DNA of 64,000 nt from Deltaproteobacteria bacterium (GTDB taxonomy: Bacteria > Desulfobacterota > DSM-4660 > Desulfatiglandales > Desulfatiglandaceae). The stretch covers positions 1 to 64,000 of the forward strand of contig JAFDIV010000005.1 of the NCBI GenBank assembly GCA_019307815.1, read 5' to 3'. The notes beneath the pieces were generated by a model. It saw only the letters and a program-made list of their open reading frames with translations. It was not told the DNA's origin and searched no databases. The position numbers were made by a program, and so were the translations under genes. Each line of letters opens with the position of its first letter. Within the stretch, counting starts at the first letter, position 1. Positions 25,877-35,671 of the stretch are shown one piece after another.

Positions 25877-26362
25877 TTACTTTTCGAGCCCTAGCTCTTT
25901 TAGAAGCCGCTCCCTGGCTGCTTCGTCTTTAACTAATTCCTGAATCTTTTTGCGAAAAGCAGGAATGTTGCTCAAAGGGCCCTTGAGTGCCGTAAGCGCC
26001 TCACGCAATTCAAGTAACTTGTTCAGCTCAGGAACCTTTCTCGCAATTTCCTCAGGATTGAAATCTTTGATTGACTCAAAATTGAGTTCAACACTCGTTT
26101 CATCGTCAGGCTCCCCTGATATCTTGTTGGGCACTGTGATATTGAGCCCAATGCCTTGGGCCTTTAATACCTCATTGAAGTTCTCTTTGTCGATGTTGAT
26201 TGGTTCTCTTTCCTCTAAGGGCCGAGCATCAGATTTGCCGGTGAAATCCCCCATGACGAGCAGCTTCAGGGGGAGTTCCACCTCCTCCTGTGCATCACCA
26301 GTTGCAGGGCGATACACGATGTTCACTCTCTCTCTTGGAGCCACGGATGCTTCTTTTGCCAT
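25877..26362 (-). CDS. tssB: T6SS sheath small subunit TssB
   Basis: A 161-aa VipA-type sheath protein. Features: RVNIVYRPATGDAQEEVELPLKLLVMGDFTG, then ERPI-like EEREPINIDKENFNEVLKAQ and a helical C-terminus (LRELNKLLELREALTALKGPL). It pairs with TssC. AGGAGGA precedes the ATG. The gene is 68 bases downstream of tssA. Confidence 0.95.
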   Translation of the reverse strand: MAKEASVAPRERVNIVYRPATGDAQEEVELPLKLLVMGDFTGKSDARPLEEREPINIDKENFNEVLKAQGIGLNITVPNKISGEPDDETSVELNFESIKDFNPEEIARKVPELNKLLELREALTALKGPLSNIPAFRKKIQELVKDEAARERLLKELGLEK

Positions 26363-26430
26363 AATTTCCTCCTTTTCTTGTCGTTAAGGGGTATGTATTA
26401 TGTTACAAAAATGTGTAACTCGTGTCATCA

Positions 26431-27972
26431 TTACTTTTTCCTGAGGCGAACTGCCTCAGTGGCATCCAACCGGGCGATTCGGTCAAGGGCCATAACCGCC
26501 TTTTTCTTTGTATCAGGATCAGCCGAGGTGTTGAAGGCCGTCCATGCCAATTTCAGGGCCTCGAGGGCCAGTTCCGGCTCCCACTGTTCCAGGTGATAGG
26601 TATCGATTTGATGCAAGATTTGATCCAGATGGGGAAGGGCCAGGAAGGCCTTTTTCCCATTCAAGAGGATCTGGCACAGCCCCAGTTGCCACAAAAGCCT
26701 TTCCCGCCCGGAGAAGCTCATGCGCATCCGCTCTTGAATGAGGGAGATGGCTTCCACCAATTTTCTTTTCTTTGCTAAGGCCTTGGCCTTTTTCATCTCT
26801 TCGGCCATTAGATCCTTGACCTGTTGGTCTTGGGCAGCTCCAGGGGCAGGGCCTTCTTCTGTCACAGTGCCACCCCTTCCCAAGGCGATTTCTTTTAACC
26901 AACTTTTGGTATCCTCAGAGGCAAAGGGAGTTCCGTCTGAAAATTCAAGGTCTTCTATCCCCGGGAATCGATAAACAAAGTATGCGGTTTCTCTGCATAG
27001 GGCCTCTTGTGCCTTTTCATATTTTTCGCCCATATAGGCCAAGGACTGACTCGCATAATAATGTAAGTCCATCCAATAGATGAATTCTCCAATACGGGCT
27101 TCTGCCGCCTGTACCAGAGCCTCCCAGTTTTGCTCTTCAAGGAGCTTGGTCAGTATATTTGTGATCTGGGCCGGCGGTGGTGGAATCCGTGTCTTTCCGT
27201 CAGTTGCTGGAGGAAGCCCCTCCACCAGCGACCAAATGGCAATTCGCCTCAAGCGATAGGCCTCGGGTTGTGAAAGGTCCTGTTCCCCAAGGAAATTGGC
27301 TGCTTGTCGGATCTTCTGGGCAGCGAATTTCAATAGCTTTTTGGCATCCTCTATGGAGGCGAGTTCCTCGGCCACAAGGGCTGCCTTAGCAGGTGGCCTT
27401 TTTGCTTCACCAGGTTCAGAAGGCTCTGTTGCCTGGGGTTTGGCTCGGTGTTGTTCAAGGAATCTGACTATGGAGGCAAAGGATGGGGCCTCATCCAGGT
27501 TTTCCCTCAGGAAGGCCTCAATCCTTCCCACGTGGTTTTTCAGTTCATCAACTTTTGGAGCTTCAATGGTCTTGCCTTCAAAAAGGGAAAGGGCTTCTTC
27601 TGTCCTCTCTACCAGCCAATCTATGGCAGCACGTCTTCCCCTCATTCGTTTTTTGGGAGGGAACAAATTCTCCCAAAAGGTCTCCAGCATATCGGCATAG
27701 ACCTTGAGCCCAAGGGTGAGTCCTTCCAGTTGTTGGACATGGAAAAGCCCGGTCGTAAGATAACTGGCCACAAGAAGATCTTTCGACTTTTTTTCCAGGA
27801 TAATAGAGGAAAGACTGACTACCTTTTTCCAGTCAGGGCCACCTTGGGCCGTGACCGAGGAGAGCTTGTCAATTTCAGCCTGAAGCTCTTCAAATTCAGG
27901 TTCATAGCGCACGTCTGAACCGGTTGGTGTCTTTTCCTCAATGGGTGCGCTGCCCAGTTCAGGTAAGTCCAT
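26431..27972 (-). CDS. tssA: T6SS cap/assembly protein TssA
   Basis: A 513-aa protein with an ImpA_N-type N-domain (about 40-130; KDLLVASYLTTGLFHVQQLEGLTLGLKVYADML, FWENLFP). A long helical middle follows. The C-terminal domain (about 400-513) resembles the VasJ-like ring-forming region (LLWQLGLCQILL, LALPHLDQIL). TssA coordinates tube and sheath polymerisation at the baseplate or distal cap. It starts 3 bases after the tagF stop. Confidence 0.9.
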   Translation of the reverse strand: MDLPELGSAPIEEKTPTGSDVRYEPEFEELQAEIDKLSSVTAQGGPDWKKVVSLSSIILEKKSKDLLVASYLTTGLFHVQQLEGLTLGLKVYADMLETFWENLFPPKKRMRGRRAAIDWLVERTEEALSLFEGKTIEAPKVDELKNHVGRIEAFLRENLDEAPSFASIVRFLEQHRAKPQATEPSEPGEAKRPPAKAALVAEELASIEDAKKLLKFAAQKIRQAANFLGEQDLSQPEAYRLRRIAIWSLVEGLPPATDGKTRIPPPPAQITNILTKLLEEQNWEALVQAAEARIGEFIYWMDLHYYASQSLAYMGEKYEKAQEALCRETAYFVYRFPGIEDLEFSDGTPFASEDTKSWLKEIALGRGGTVTEEGPAPGAAQDQQVKDLMAEEMKKAKALAKKRKLVEAISLIQERMRMSFSGRERLLWQLGLCQILLNGKKAFLALPHLDQILHQIDTYHLEQWEPELALEALKLAWTAFNTSADPDTKKKAVMALDRIARLDATEAVRLRKK

Positions 27973-27975
27973 GCC

Positions 27976-28737
27976 TTACTCCTTAATCTTGCTTGAGGCC
28001 CATAGTTCCACGAAGTCCCTTGGGCCGAGGGCCCGGGCAAACACGGCCAAAAATACCTGCTCCCCCTCTCCTCCCATAAATACTGCATTTGGCGCTGTGT
28101 TGGTGTAGTTCCTCATCAATATGTGCCATAGGCATATGAGGGAAGAAATACTTTCTCCCCTTTGTTGGTCTAAGGGAACAATAATCTCTGATTGTAAGGA
28201 TAGGGCCTCTGCATTCTGCTTTATGTGTGGAAACATGTCATTTTTGGGGCTGTCAGAGGCAAGCATTTCAGCTTGCCTCTGACAGCTTTCCCATTCAGGC
28301 TTAGGAGGTCTCATTAGGGCCAATTCCTCTTTAAACTGGGTCGTATCAGCGTACCGACGTGACGAGGCCTTTTCCATCTGCATCCATGTTCCCTCACATG
28401 CCCATGGGAGCAAATGCCACTGTTTCTGCCAGTCGCTCAGTGTTCCTGCCCCTATCATCATAAGGGGGTAGGGCCTACCAATGGCATCACAACTGTCTTT
28501 CAAGAGGCCAACAATTATAATTTCGTCCTTTGGTGTCTTGGCCCAAAACCGCCAGGAATAGACCGTGTTGCGTTTTTTGACCTCCGGGCCCAGCCCTTCA
28601 TACCCTGCTTCTATCCACCTGAAAAAGGCCTGTGATACCACATCTTCCTCACCAATGGTCACATAGTCCCGAGCGCATGGGTGTTTGCCATACACCGACC
28701 ATTTCCATGATTTGTGGCTTTTGCCTAATCCCAGCAT
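27976..28737 (-). CDS. tagF: T6SS-associated protein TagF
   Basis: A 253-aa TagF (ImpM). The N-terminal KWSVYGKHPCARDYV, then FFRWIEAGYEGLG, and YSWRFWAKTPKDEIIIVGLLKDSCDAIGRPYPLMM. In some species TagF is a negative post-translational regulator of T6SS assembly that acts against Fha signalling. It overlaps tssM by 13 bases, so the two are translationally coupled. An FHA partner is not seen in the window, which is a point of interest. Confidence 0.88.
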   Translation of the reverse strand: MLGLGKSHKSWKWSVYGKHPCARDYVTIGEEDVVSQAFFRWIEAGYEGLGPEVKKRNTVYSWRFWAKTPKDEIIIVGLLKDSCDAIGRPYPLMMIGAGTLSDWQKQWHLLPWACEGTWMQMEKASSRRYADTTQFKEELALMRPPKPEWESCQRQAEMLASDSPKNDMFPHIKQNAEALSLQSEIIVPLDQQRGESISSLICLWHILMRNYTNTAPNAVFMGGEGEQVFLAVFARALGPRDFVELWASSKIKE

Positions 28738-31700
28738 TGTGTAATCTTGTTGGGCACCCGCTTTGGGCTTCTGGCTAACAACCGTAATATGGGGCGATGC
28801 CCCTTGAACTGATAATTTACCCTGATAAAACGGATCCCTAGCCGTTTCAATGCGGCTTCATCTTCAGGGAAGTCACTTGGCTTGAACACCTTTTGGCCGG
28901 AGCGAAAATCCATGAGGAATTTGGCGAATGCATTATAATCCGTGTATTTTTTGACCAATTTCAAATTGGCTACGTCAATCTGAAGCACCACATCGCCACA
29001 GGATGCAGGTGACCACGTAATGGTCTTTCGTACAGGGTACTGGAAGTTGTCTATCCTCTTGGTCTTATCAGAACACTGGATCTTAAGATGAGTGGCATGG
29101 GGCTTGATAGAGGCCTCGGGGTTCGTATCCACAGGCAATGCGGTTATGCGGACGGTGTAGGTTTGTCTTACAGGGCGGCTGGCCGCAGCCCCTTTTGTGA
29201 GGAATCTCAAAAAGGCCGGTTCAAAGGGTATGGTGCCGCCCAAGGCACGGACAGCGTAATACCCTTTTTTGAGGCTTCTACTGAGAAATGGGCCTGCATC
29301 TATCTTGGCGAAAGATGTTGCAAGCCCTCCCTTGCCCAAGAGCAGTTGATTCAAAGTCTTTTGATCCTGCACATCCTGAATCTCCACAAGCACCTTTTTC
29401 TCCCATAGGCTTTGGAGGTGACAGCCTGCTTCCACGCGGGCATATTTCCACATGAACCGAAAAGGCCCGGCAAAAACGGTCCAGAAGGGCTTCTCTCCCT
29501 TGGTCTGCTCTCCCATATAAGTCTTGAGATCAAGGATGGCCTTATGGGCAGCTACAAAGGGGGAAGAGCTTTCTGCAGGATCTTCCTTAAATACCTGGGT
29601 CACCTTTTCAAATGCGGTCTTTCTAGATACGGTGATTGGCACCAGATTTGATAGAGCCTTTTTAAAACTCAAGTAGGCCTTGGCAGCAGCCATTTGTTCT
29701 CCAACACTCTTTCCCTTGCCTGATCGGGTGAATGCCCTTTCAACCCTGGTGATGAGCTTCCTTCCCTTTTTGGTAACCTTTGCAAGGGAGCTTTTTTCCT
29801 TCAGGCTTTCCACCCTCTTTGCTTCGGTCTTTACCTCTTGGAGTTTATATACCAACGTTACCCAAGGCGGGGTAATTTCCAGGTTGGCAAACCCCTCAAG
29901 CTCCGATGGTAGTCGTGCAAGCAAGCTGGCAAACGGCCCTTTGCCTCTGGCAACCTTTGCAGCCATTCGCTGCCATTCCTCTTTACCCTTTAGTACCTGG
30001 GAGCCGTTTGGGAAGTGGAGGCAAAAGACCTTCCATTTTTCCAGATATTCCTTGTTATACCATGACTCGAAACTCATCTTTTGTTTGGCAATAAGGGGAG
30101 GGCCAGGATCAGGTAGGGCCGTTTCCATTTCTTTAAGGAAACTCTGGATAAACTGTTTGCCCGCATGAGTAAATGCCGGTTGGATAGCCTGGGTTTTGCT
30201 TAACTCTCCACTACCCTTCCAATAATCCTTGACATTGACCGGGGACAGTGATTCCTGACTGTTAACCCAGGGAATGAGCCATTTTAAATTAGCCCCTTCC
30301 AACTTCACAAGATGGCCCAGCCATTTTTGGAAGGTGCTTAATTCAGTGTTTAACGCAGCGGAATCTTGTGACCAAACTAGGTAATAAAGGTACAGACCCG
30401 CCAACTTTTTCTCAATTTCCGGAAGGATCTTTTTATCGGGTGACTGTATCAGGGCCTCATATGGCGGCTCTGGCATAGCCATAAGGGCTTCTATGCCTTG
30501 ACCTTTCATCCTCGCTTTTAAAAGGTTCACCCTACGTACCAGAAGTGCCATATGCATACCCATGACATCGGGTGGCGTTTGCGCACTGAAATCAGCCAGC
30601 CTTTCCACCAGCATTTTATCCAGGGGATCCAAGAAGGCCTTTTTAAACCGGACTGAGAATTTTTTCTTTAACTCCCTTTCCACAGATTGGCTTTCCGTAA
30701 GCCCAAAGCGGGGGAGCCACCAATCTTTGTTTTGGGCCTCCATGGCCAATATGGCCTCTCTGAAGCGATCGAGGGTCACCACATCTGAGACAACCTCCCC
30801 TTTAAGCACCGGGGATTTGGAGAACTCCTGGGAGGCCTGTCTGATGATGTTGAGGTTTTTCACAAAAGAGAAACTGAGCAATCCACATATTGCGATCACG
30901 AAAGTTACCCAGGCCACAAGCCCCAGGTTGCGCGTCAAGCGACTCCATTCAATGGCCCTTTGGGTGGGGGCAAAAAGGCCCCGGTCTCGGGGAAGTACCT
31001 TTGCAAAAAGGTCATGAAGAAACAGGCCCTTATTTGTGCCTGGTAGGATCTGTTTTTCCTCAATCAGGCCGAGGGCATTGAGGAAATGGGAATAGGGTGT
31101 GCCTTCCTGTTTACCGCTGCTGAAATATAGACCCCGGAGCAGCGGCGTCTCCTGATAGGGATTTTCCTGAAAAGCCCCCTGCACAAAGGCCTTAAGGCCG
31201 CCCTGTACGTTTTCAAATTCTTCAGGGAAAAGCAAAAGCCCTGAGTCTATCGGCCTTTCGCTTTTTTCCAATAAAAGCAGCCTCATATCCCTTAAGTTTT
31301 CGGCGATGGTATCCATGGCCTGGCCCAAAAACGAAATGGCGTCTTTTGAAAAGTCCCGGTTGACCAGGCCCATTGCCTGTGAAAGGGCACTTTCGGGGAG
31401 GTGTTCGCAAAACTGGGTCATGCCCTGGATCAAATCGCATTTGGTCACAAGTATGTAGACCGGAAACTTTGTGCCAAGGGCCAGCATGAGTTCATCTACG
31501 CGGCGCCTGATGGATTTACCATCTTCTTCCAGGGTAGCGGGGTCGGCCTGAAGGAGTTTATCGGCTGAGATGGTCACGATAAGGCCATTCAAGGGCTCTT
31601 TCTTGCGGTACTTTCTCAGAAGGTTCAGGAATTTTTTCCACTCCTCCTTATCCCTTCCCTCATCCACAGGAATGGCATAACGCCCTGCCGTATCCAGAAT

Positions 31701-32210
31701 GATGGCCTGTTCAAAAAACCACCAGTCGCAGTTTTTCGTACCTGATATGCCCGAGGTTTGGGCCATGGTGGCAAAGGGCGAAGATAATTTAGCGGCCTTA
31801 ATAGCAGTGGTCTTTCCAGATCCGCTCTCGCCGATGACCATATACCAGGGTAATACATAAAGGGGGTTGCCATACTTCCTGAGGTGGGACCGCCTCAGCG
31901 TTTCTATGGCCTCTTTCCATTGTCGTTGAAGGGCCTTTGAATGCTCCCGCTCTTTTTCATCTAGGCCCTTCAGGCGCGCATTATCTTGGGCAATTATTTG
32001 ATCAACAAACATTTGCTCTTTGCGCCTGAGCCATATCTTCCGGAGAAAGAGAAAGAGAAAAAAGAGACTGACAATTCCCAGGAGGATAAAGCCCCCGGTC
32101 CACCAAGGCCAGTTCATGGAAGTTACAAGGAGGAAGACAAGCAGAAAGACCAGGAATATGATCCCTAATACCAAAATAATCTTTGCGATTTTACCCAATA
32201 GCTGTTTCAT
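28725..32210 (-). CDS. tssM: T6SS membrane-complex ATPase-like protein TssM
   Basis: An 1161-aa IcmF-type protein. Two TM segments at the N-terminus (about 8-32 and 37-58), then an NTPase-like cytosolic domain with Walker A GESGSGKT (127-134). A third TM follows at about 425-445 (LVAWVTFVIAICGLLSFSF), then a large periplasmic domain with helical and C-terminal beta parts. It binds TssJ and TssL to span the envelope. It starts 1 base downstream of tssL. The Walker A is intact here; some TssM proteins have lost it. Confidence 0.94.
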   Translation of the reverse strand: MKQLLGKIAKIILVLGIIFLVFLLVFLLVTSMNWPWWTGGFILLGIVSLFFLFLFLRKIWLRRKEQMFVDQIIAQDNARLKGLDEKEREHSKALQRQWKEAIETLRRSHLRKYGNPLYVLPWYMVIGESGSGKTTAIKAAKLSSPFATMAQTSGISGTKNCDWWFFEQAIILDTAGRYAIPVDEGRDKEEWKKFLNLLRKYRKKEPLNGLIVTISADKLLQADPATLEEDGKSIRRRVDELMLALGTKFPVYILVTKCDLIQGMTQFCEHLPESALSQAMGLVNRDFSKDAISFLGQAMDTIAENLRDMRLLLLEKSERPIDSGLLLFPEEFENVQGGLKAFVQGAFQENPYQETPLLRGLYFSSGKQEGTPYSHFLNALGLIEEKQILPGTNKGLFLHDLFAKVLPRDRGLFAPTQRAIEWSRLTRNLGLVAWVTFVIAICGLLSFSFVKNLNIIRQASQEFSKSPVLKGEVVSDVVTLDRFREAILAMEAQNKDWWLPRFGLTESQSVERELKKKFSVRFKKAFLDPLDKMLVERLADFSAQTPPDVMGMHMALLVRRVNLLKARMKGQGIEALMAMPEPPYEALIQSPDKKILPEIEKKLAGLYLYYLVWSQDSAALNTELSTFQKWLGHLVKLEGANLKWLIPWVNSQESLSPVNVKDYWKGSGELSKTQAIQPAFTHAGKQFIQSFLKEMETALPDPGPPLIAKQKMSFESWYNKEYLEKWKVFCLHFPNGSQVLKGKEEWQRMAAKVARGKGPFASLLARLPSELEGFANLEITPPWVTLVYKLQEVKTEAKRVESLKEKSSLAKVTKKGRKLITRVERAFTRSGKGKSVGEQMAAAKAYLSFKKALSNLVPITVSRKTAFEKVTQVFKEDPAESSSPFVAAHKAILDLKTYMGEQTKGEKPFWTVFAGPFRFMWKYARVEAGCHLQSLWEKKVLVEIQDVQDQKTLNQLLLGKGGLATSFAKIDAGPFLSRSLKKGYYAVRALGGTIPFEPAFLRFLTKGAAASRPVRQTYTVRITALPVDTNPEASIKPHATHLKIQCSDKTKRIDNFQYPVRKTITWSPASCGDVVLQIDVANLKLVKKYTDYNAFAKFLMDFRSGQKVFKPSDFPEDEAALKRLGIRFIRVNYQFKGHRPILRLLARSPKRVPNKITQCWD

Positions 32211-32888
32211 TTACGGCACCGTTGTTAAGAAGCTTTCTCCTACGCTGTTCAAGATAAAGTGAAACACCCAAAATAACACGCCAAACAACACCACCGGCCC
32301 GGCGCCAGCCAAGATGGTCACTAAAGAGAACCTCTTGGCCTTTATTTTGACCCTTGATGCGGCAGCCTCAGAAGGGTATGCGCCGGGAAAGAGTTCGGAC
32401 CGATCCAAGGTAGGGACCTCTACCGAGCTACCCATGAGGAGCTTTAGGTTAGATGCCCGCAATTGGTCAAGAAGATAGTCGTCACCTTCTTGACAATACC
32501 GGCCCGTAAAGCCCATGGCCAGGCAAAGGTAGTAAACTTCCCTCACATCCCTTTGGTGAAGGCCCAAGTTATTGAGCCTTTCAAAAAAGAGTTCCCCAGC
32601 ATCCGTAGTATTGTAATACATCCTTTGGAGTTGCTGCCTTTGCCAATGTTGCCTTTCTTTCCAATTGGAACTCAGAATAGCCTCATCGATCCAGGCGCAC
32701 ACAGCAAAACGGGCCTGATCATAATCTTCGGGCGAAAAGGCTCCCTGTTTGACGCAGTCCTCGCTTTGTGTGAGGAGGCGCAGGATATCCTGTTTGACCT
32801 GATCAAAAGGGGGCTGTCTATGCTCCACGGTTTTGAGAAAGTAGCTTACATAGGCCACGAGTTCGGAAAAGCAGTCTGTAAGTCGCAT
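32211..32888 (-). CDS. tssL: T6SS membrane-complex protein TssL
   Basis: A 225-aa DotU-type protein. The frame is open further to 32948, but the ATG at 32888, two bases after the tssK stop, gives the normal family start (MRLTDCFSELVAYVSYFL). It has the cytosolic helical domain (FAVCAWIDEAILSSNW, RDVREVYYLCLAMGFTGRY) and a single C-terminal TM (about 194-218). No OmpA-like peptidoglycan-binding domain is attached, so anchoring to the wall must come from another protein, if any. Confidence 0.93.
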   Translation of the reverse strand: MRLTDCFSELVAYVSYFLKTVEHRQPPFDQVKQDILRLLTQSEDCVKQGAFSPEDYDQARFAVCAWIDEAILSSNWKERQHWQRQQLQRMYYNTTDAGELFFERLNNLGLHQRDVREVYYLCLAMGFTGRYCQEGDDYLLDQLRASNLKLLMGSSVEVPTLDRSELFPGAYPSEAAASRVKIKAKRFSLVTILAGAGPVVLFGVLFWVFHFILNSVGESFLTTVP

Positions 32889-32890
32889 GG

Positions 32891-34282
32891 TTATGTCCTC
32901 GCTACAACCATTAATTCCACTTTTATGTCTTCGGGTGCATTGTCCCAATACAGAGCGATGTTATAACCTTTTTGTACAGATCCCCACTGATCACTGTGGT
33001 GATCTATTTGGAAGTAAACGCATCTGGATCTGCGAGGCAGCTCCTGGGGGGGAAGGGAAAGATGCTGCAGCCTCACACCAGGCAATGCCCTGGCAATTAG
33101 TATGGGCAAGGATTCTCTGGAGCCTAACTTTGCAACAGTTTCAAGGGTTTCGCGTACCGATTCAGGGTCTTCCTCGGTCTCCACCACCAAGTAATATCGA
33201 TTTCCACCCTCAAAGATCGCTGGAGAAAGCTCTGAAGCAAAATAGGTTCCGTCGTACTCAAGCCGTATAATATATTCAGGCCCTGCAGTAATTTCATCCA
33301 GGAGCCTGATAATGAGATCCTGGGCCTTCAGGAAACATTCCCCAAGGTTTCTATGATCATAAGCCCTGAGAAGGGAAGTCCCATCTTCCTGCTCTCCCTT
33401 TACATTGATTTCGGCCGAGAAACTGGACAGTTCTCCTATCAATTGTCTTAGCAGTCCATAGACGGGCCAAGGATGTATATAGGGGGCCTCTGATACGTGG
33501 TAAAGTAGTGGAACATAACGGTTCAATGACCTCAGTGCCAGTAAAAAGACCATATCTCTAGTACCGAATTCGGCAGTTTGAATTCCTTTCTGGGATTTGT
33601 ATTCTTCCAGTTGATGGGCACGGCTGGCAATCTGGTCCCGGATTTCTCGCACCAATTTGGAAAGGGATTCTGAGGCCTGAAGACTCAGGCAGGGGGGAAT
33701 AAAACGTTCAGACAGTTTGATGGCCTCTGCATCCCTTTCTAGTTGAGCGATGGGGATCAGATCATAGTCACCCAGTTGGTCCATCTCAGTTTCCCAGAAG
33801 ATCCTTAAAAGAAAGTATAGGCCCTTCATTTGGGCAGGGGGACCCGATTGGTGAAGATCCAATGTCTCTTCTGGATCCGCTGTGGTCACAAACCGGGTAG
33901 TTACTTGGGAAACATTTTCAAGTTTGGACAGCACGGTTACATTTTCACTGGATTCATCCCATTTTTTGACTCCCACATACACGGTAAAGGGGCGATCACC
34001 CTCGATCCAGTCCTCCTCAAAGGAACGGGCCTCCAAGAGCGCATTGTCAGGAAAGATTGCATGGGTGCCATCTGGGAATAGGAACTCACCCCTGAGGATT
34101 TGAAAGGATCTGTTCCCCAAGCCCGCCTCGGCAATCTCACAGTTTCCGACTCCCCAAAAATGGGGGGTCATGAATGTCAAGAGCGGCTCTAAAAGGGTTT
34201 TGGTATGAAGATCTTGATGTTGAAAGTGTTGGGGTTGCAGAAAAAGCCCCTGATGCCAGAAAAGTGGTCTGTGTTTATTCAC
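32891..34282 (-). CDS. tssK: T6SS baseplate-membrane linker TssK
   Basis: A 463-aa TssK. N-terminal LFWHQGLFLQPQHFQHQDLH is the family signature, followed by WGVGNCEIAE and ALEARSFEEDW-like segments, then the helical middle and C-terminal beta domain. TssK links TssF/TssG wedges to TssM/TssL. The downstream tssL start is two bases from its stop. Confidence 0.94.
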   Translation of the reverse strand: MNKHRPLFWHQGLFLQPQHFQHQDLHTKTLLEPLLTFMTPHFWGVGNCEIAEAGLGNRSFQILRGEFLFPDGTHAIFPDNALLEARSFEEDWIEGDRPFTVYVGVKKWDESSENVTVLSKLENVSQVTTRFVTTADPEETLDLHQSGPPAQMKGLYFLLRIFWETEMDQLGDYDLIPIAQLERDAEAIKLSERFIPPCLSLQASESLSKLVREIRDQIASRAHQLEEYKSQKGIQTAEFGTRDMVFLLALRSLNRYVPLLYHVSEAPYIHPWPVYGLLRQLIGELSSFSAEINVKGEQEDGTSLLRAYDHRNLGECFLKAQDLIIRLLDEITAGPEYIIRLEYDGTYFASELSPAIFEGGNRYYLVVETEEDPESVRETLETVAKLGSRESLPILIARALPGVRLQHLSLPPQELPRRSRCVYFQIDHHSDQWGSVQKGYNIALYWDNAPEDIKVELMVVART

Positions 34283-34341
34283 CTTTCCTCCTTGAGGTTC
34301 TAATGCAATATTAAAATATGTTTCATCCCCTTAGGCAATTC

Positions 34342-34893
34342 CTACTTTTTCTCAGGGCCCAGGGCCTTTACTTCTTTTATCCCCTGGGGGCCCAACAGGA
34401 TTTCTACAGTCAATGGACCAGGCTTTTGGATCTTAGTAGTGCGTAACAGCCCCTTCTTTTCCACCACCACAGGGACACTGAACAGGCGCAAGATATTTTT
34501 ATTGGTCATCTGAGAATATCCGGCCACAAAGCCCACATATTTTGTTCCCTCTGCGCGGTCTAAGGTAAAGGTCACGTCTTGCCCTGGCTGTACAATCAGC
34601 CTTTTCACGTAGGTAACACTGCCATCAAATGGATTGCACTCCAGGAGCTTATACAGGCCATCTTGGTCTCCTGAAAGTTGATTGAACCCATTTGGGTCCC
34701 GGAGTTGATACGCACAGATAAGAAGGGTATGTGGACTTCCCTGGAAAAGGTTGAGTTGGGGGTCTGCCTTTAGATGAAAGGTGATGGCGTCCTTGCCATA
34801 GGTGTACTGGGGAGGTGGCAGGGGCTTGCCAGCACAAGAAGCCATAAATAGGGCCACTATGACAACCGCGAAAAACTGGAATCTCTTTCTCAT
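34342..34893 (-). CDS. tssJ: T6SS outer-membrane lipoprotein TssJ
   Basis: A 183-aa lipoprotein. From the ATG at 34893 it has a signal (MRKRFQFFAVVIVALFMASC) whose lipobox gives acylation at Cys20. The remainder is a transthyretin-like beta-sandwich: DAITFHLKADPQLNLF, LLICAYQLRDPNGF and PVVVEKKGLL. TssJ docks the TssM periplasmic domain at the outer membrane. The ATG forms an ATGA overlap with the stop of the upstream gene and follows a GGGGGA site. A longer frame from 34929 would overlap that gene and lack a signal. Confidence 0.92.
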   Translation of the reverse strand: MRKRFQFFAVVIVALFMASCAGKPLPPPQYTYGKDAITFHLKADPQLNLFQGSPHTLLICAYQLRDPNGFNQLSGDQDGLYKLLECNPFDGSVTYVKRLIVQPGQDVTFTLDRAEGTKYVGFVAGYSQMTNKNILRLFSVPVVVEKKGLLRTTKIQKPGPLTVEILLGPQGIKEVKALGPEKK

Positions 34894-35636
34894 TTCGTTC
34901 CCCCTTTTTGAGAATACAATTTTTGACACGTCTTTTCAAACTCCCTTAGGGTGGCTTCCATTAGAAGCCCCGTTTCCAACCAGTTCTTGAGCGTGCGAAA
35001 CTTTTCCTTATAAAGATCAAATAGTTCGGCTTTGCGCAATGGACCAAATTTTATTCCTCCCTCTATAGATTTTTCAAGCTTTTCAGGGTCCAGCTCCACC
35101 AGGATCTCTTTGAATTTGGTCCGGGCCGCTTCCTGAAATGCCTTGTGAGCGATGGAAAAAGCCTCCTTTATCTGATCGATATAGTCCTGCAGGGATATGG
35201 AAGCGCTTCCTTCCCCAATCTGGGACCCGATCACAAATCGAATAGTTTCTGTTTCCATCCGTTTGCCCATTAATGTGGCATTGATCCCACCGATTAGCTG
35301 ATTCAGGGAATCAAAAATGGTGTTAAGGGCCTGGGCCAGGCGTTCAACCATTTCTTGGGCAGAAAGGGTGGACTCAGGGGCCTTTTCACCCAGTAGCTTT
35401 GTAAGCAGGTCTCTTAACAAAAAGGTATTAGTCGTATCTTCATACTGTGGAAACGGCTGGAGGTGGCCGAATTCCTTCATCAACCCCTCCATGATGTGGA
35501 TGCGTTGCTTGGGGGTTCTGTCTCCTAATCTCTGCTCAAGATACACTTCAAGGTCTTCCCCAGACTTGTCGGGATTGGATTGGTAATATTCTCGTATCTC
35601 CTGGGCTAATGCCTGTATCTCCATATGACTATCCAT
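34890..35636 (-). CDS. TagH C-terminal-like T6SS protein without FHA domain
   Basis: A 248-aa, soluble, helical protein. A segment near residues 192-220 (ILVELDPEKLEKSIEG, then KAELFDLYKEKFRTL) resembles the C-terminal domain of FHA-containing TagH proteins. The N-terminal FHA domain expected there is absent; instead the first 90 residues are helix-rich (QRLGDRTPKQRIHIMEGLMKEF). Inferred role: T6SS assembly factor homologous to the TagH C-terminal domain. It overlaps tssJ by 4 bases and lies 35 bases after the Cys-rich gene, so it is part of the T6SS operon. Confidence 0.55.
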   Translation of the reverse strand: MDSHMEIQALAQEIREYYQSNPDKSGEDLEVYLEQRLGDRTPKQRIHIMEGLMKEFGHLQPFPQYEDTTNTFLLRDLLTKLLGEKAPESTLSAQEMVERLAQALNTIFDSLNQLIGGINATLMGKRMETETIRFVIGSQIGEGSASISLQDYIDQIKEAFSIAHKAFQEAARTKFKEILVELDPEKLEKSIEGGIKFGPLRKAELFDLYKEKFRTLKNWLETGLLMEATLREFEKTCQKLYSQKGGTK

Positions 35637-35671
35637 TTTGCCTTAATATAATCCGATCCTGGCCCAAATCA

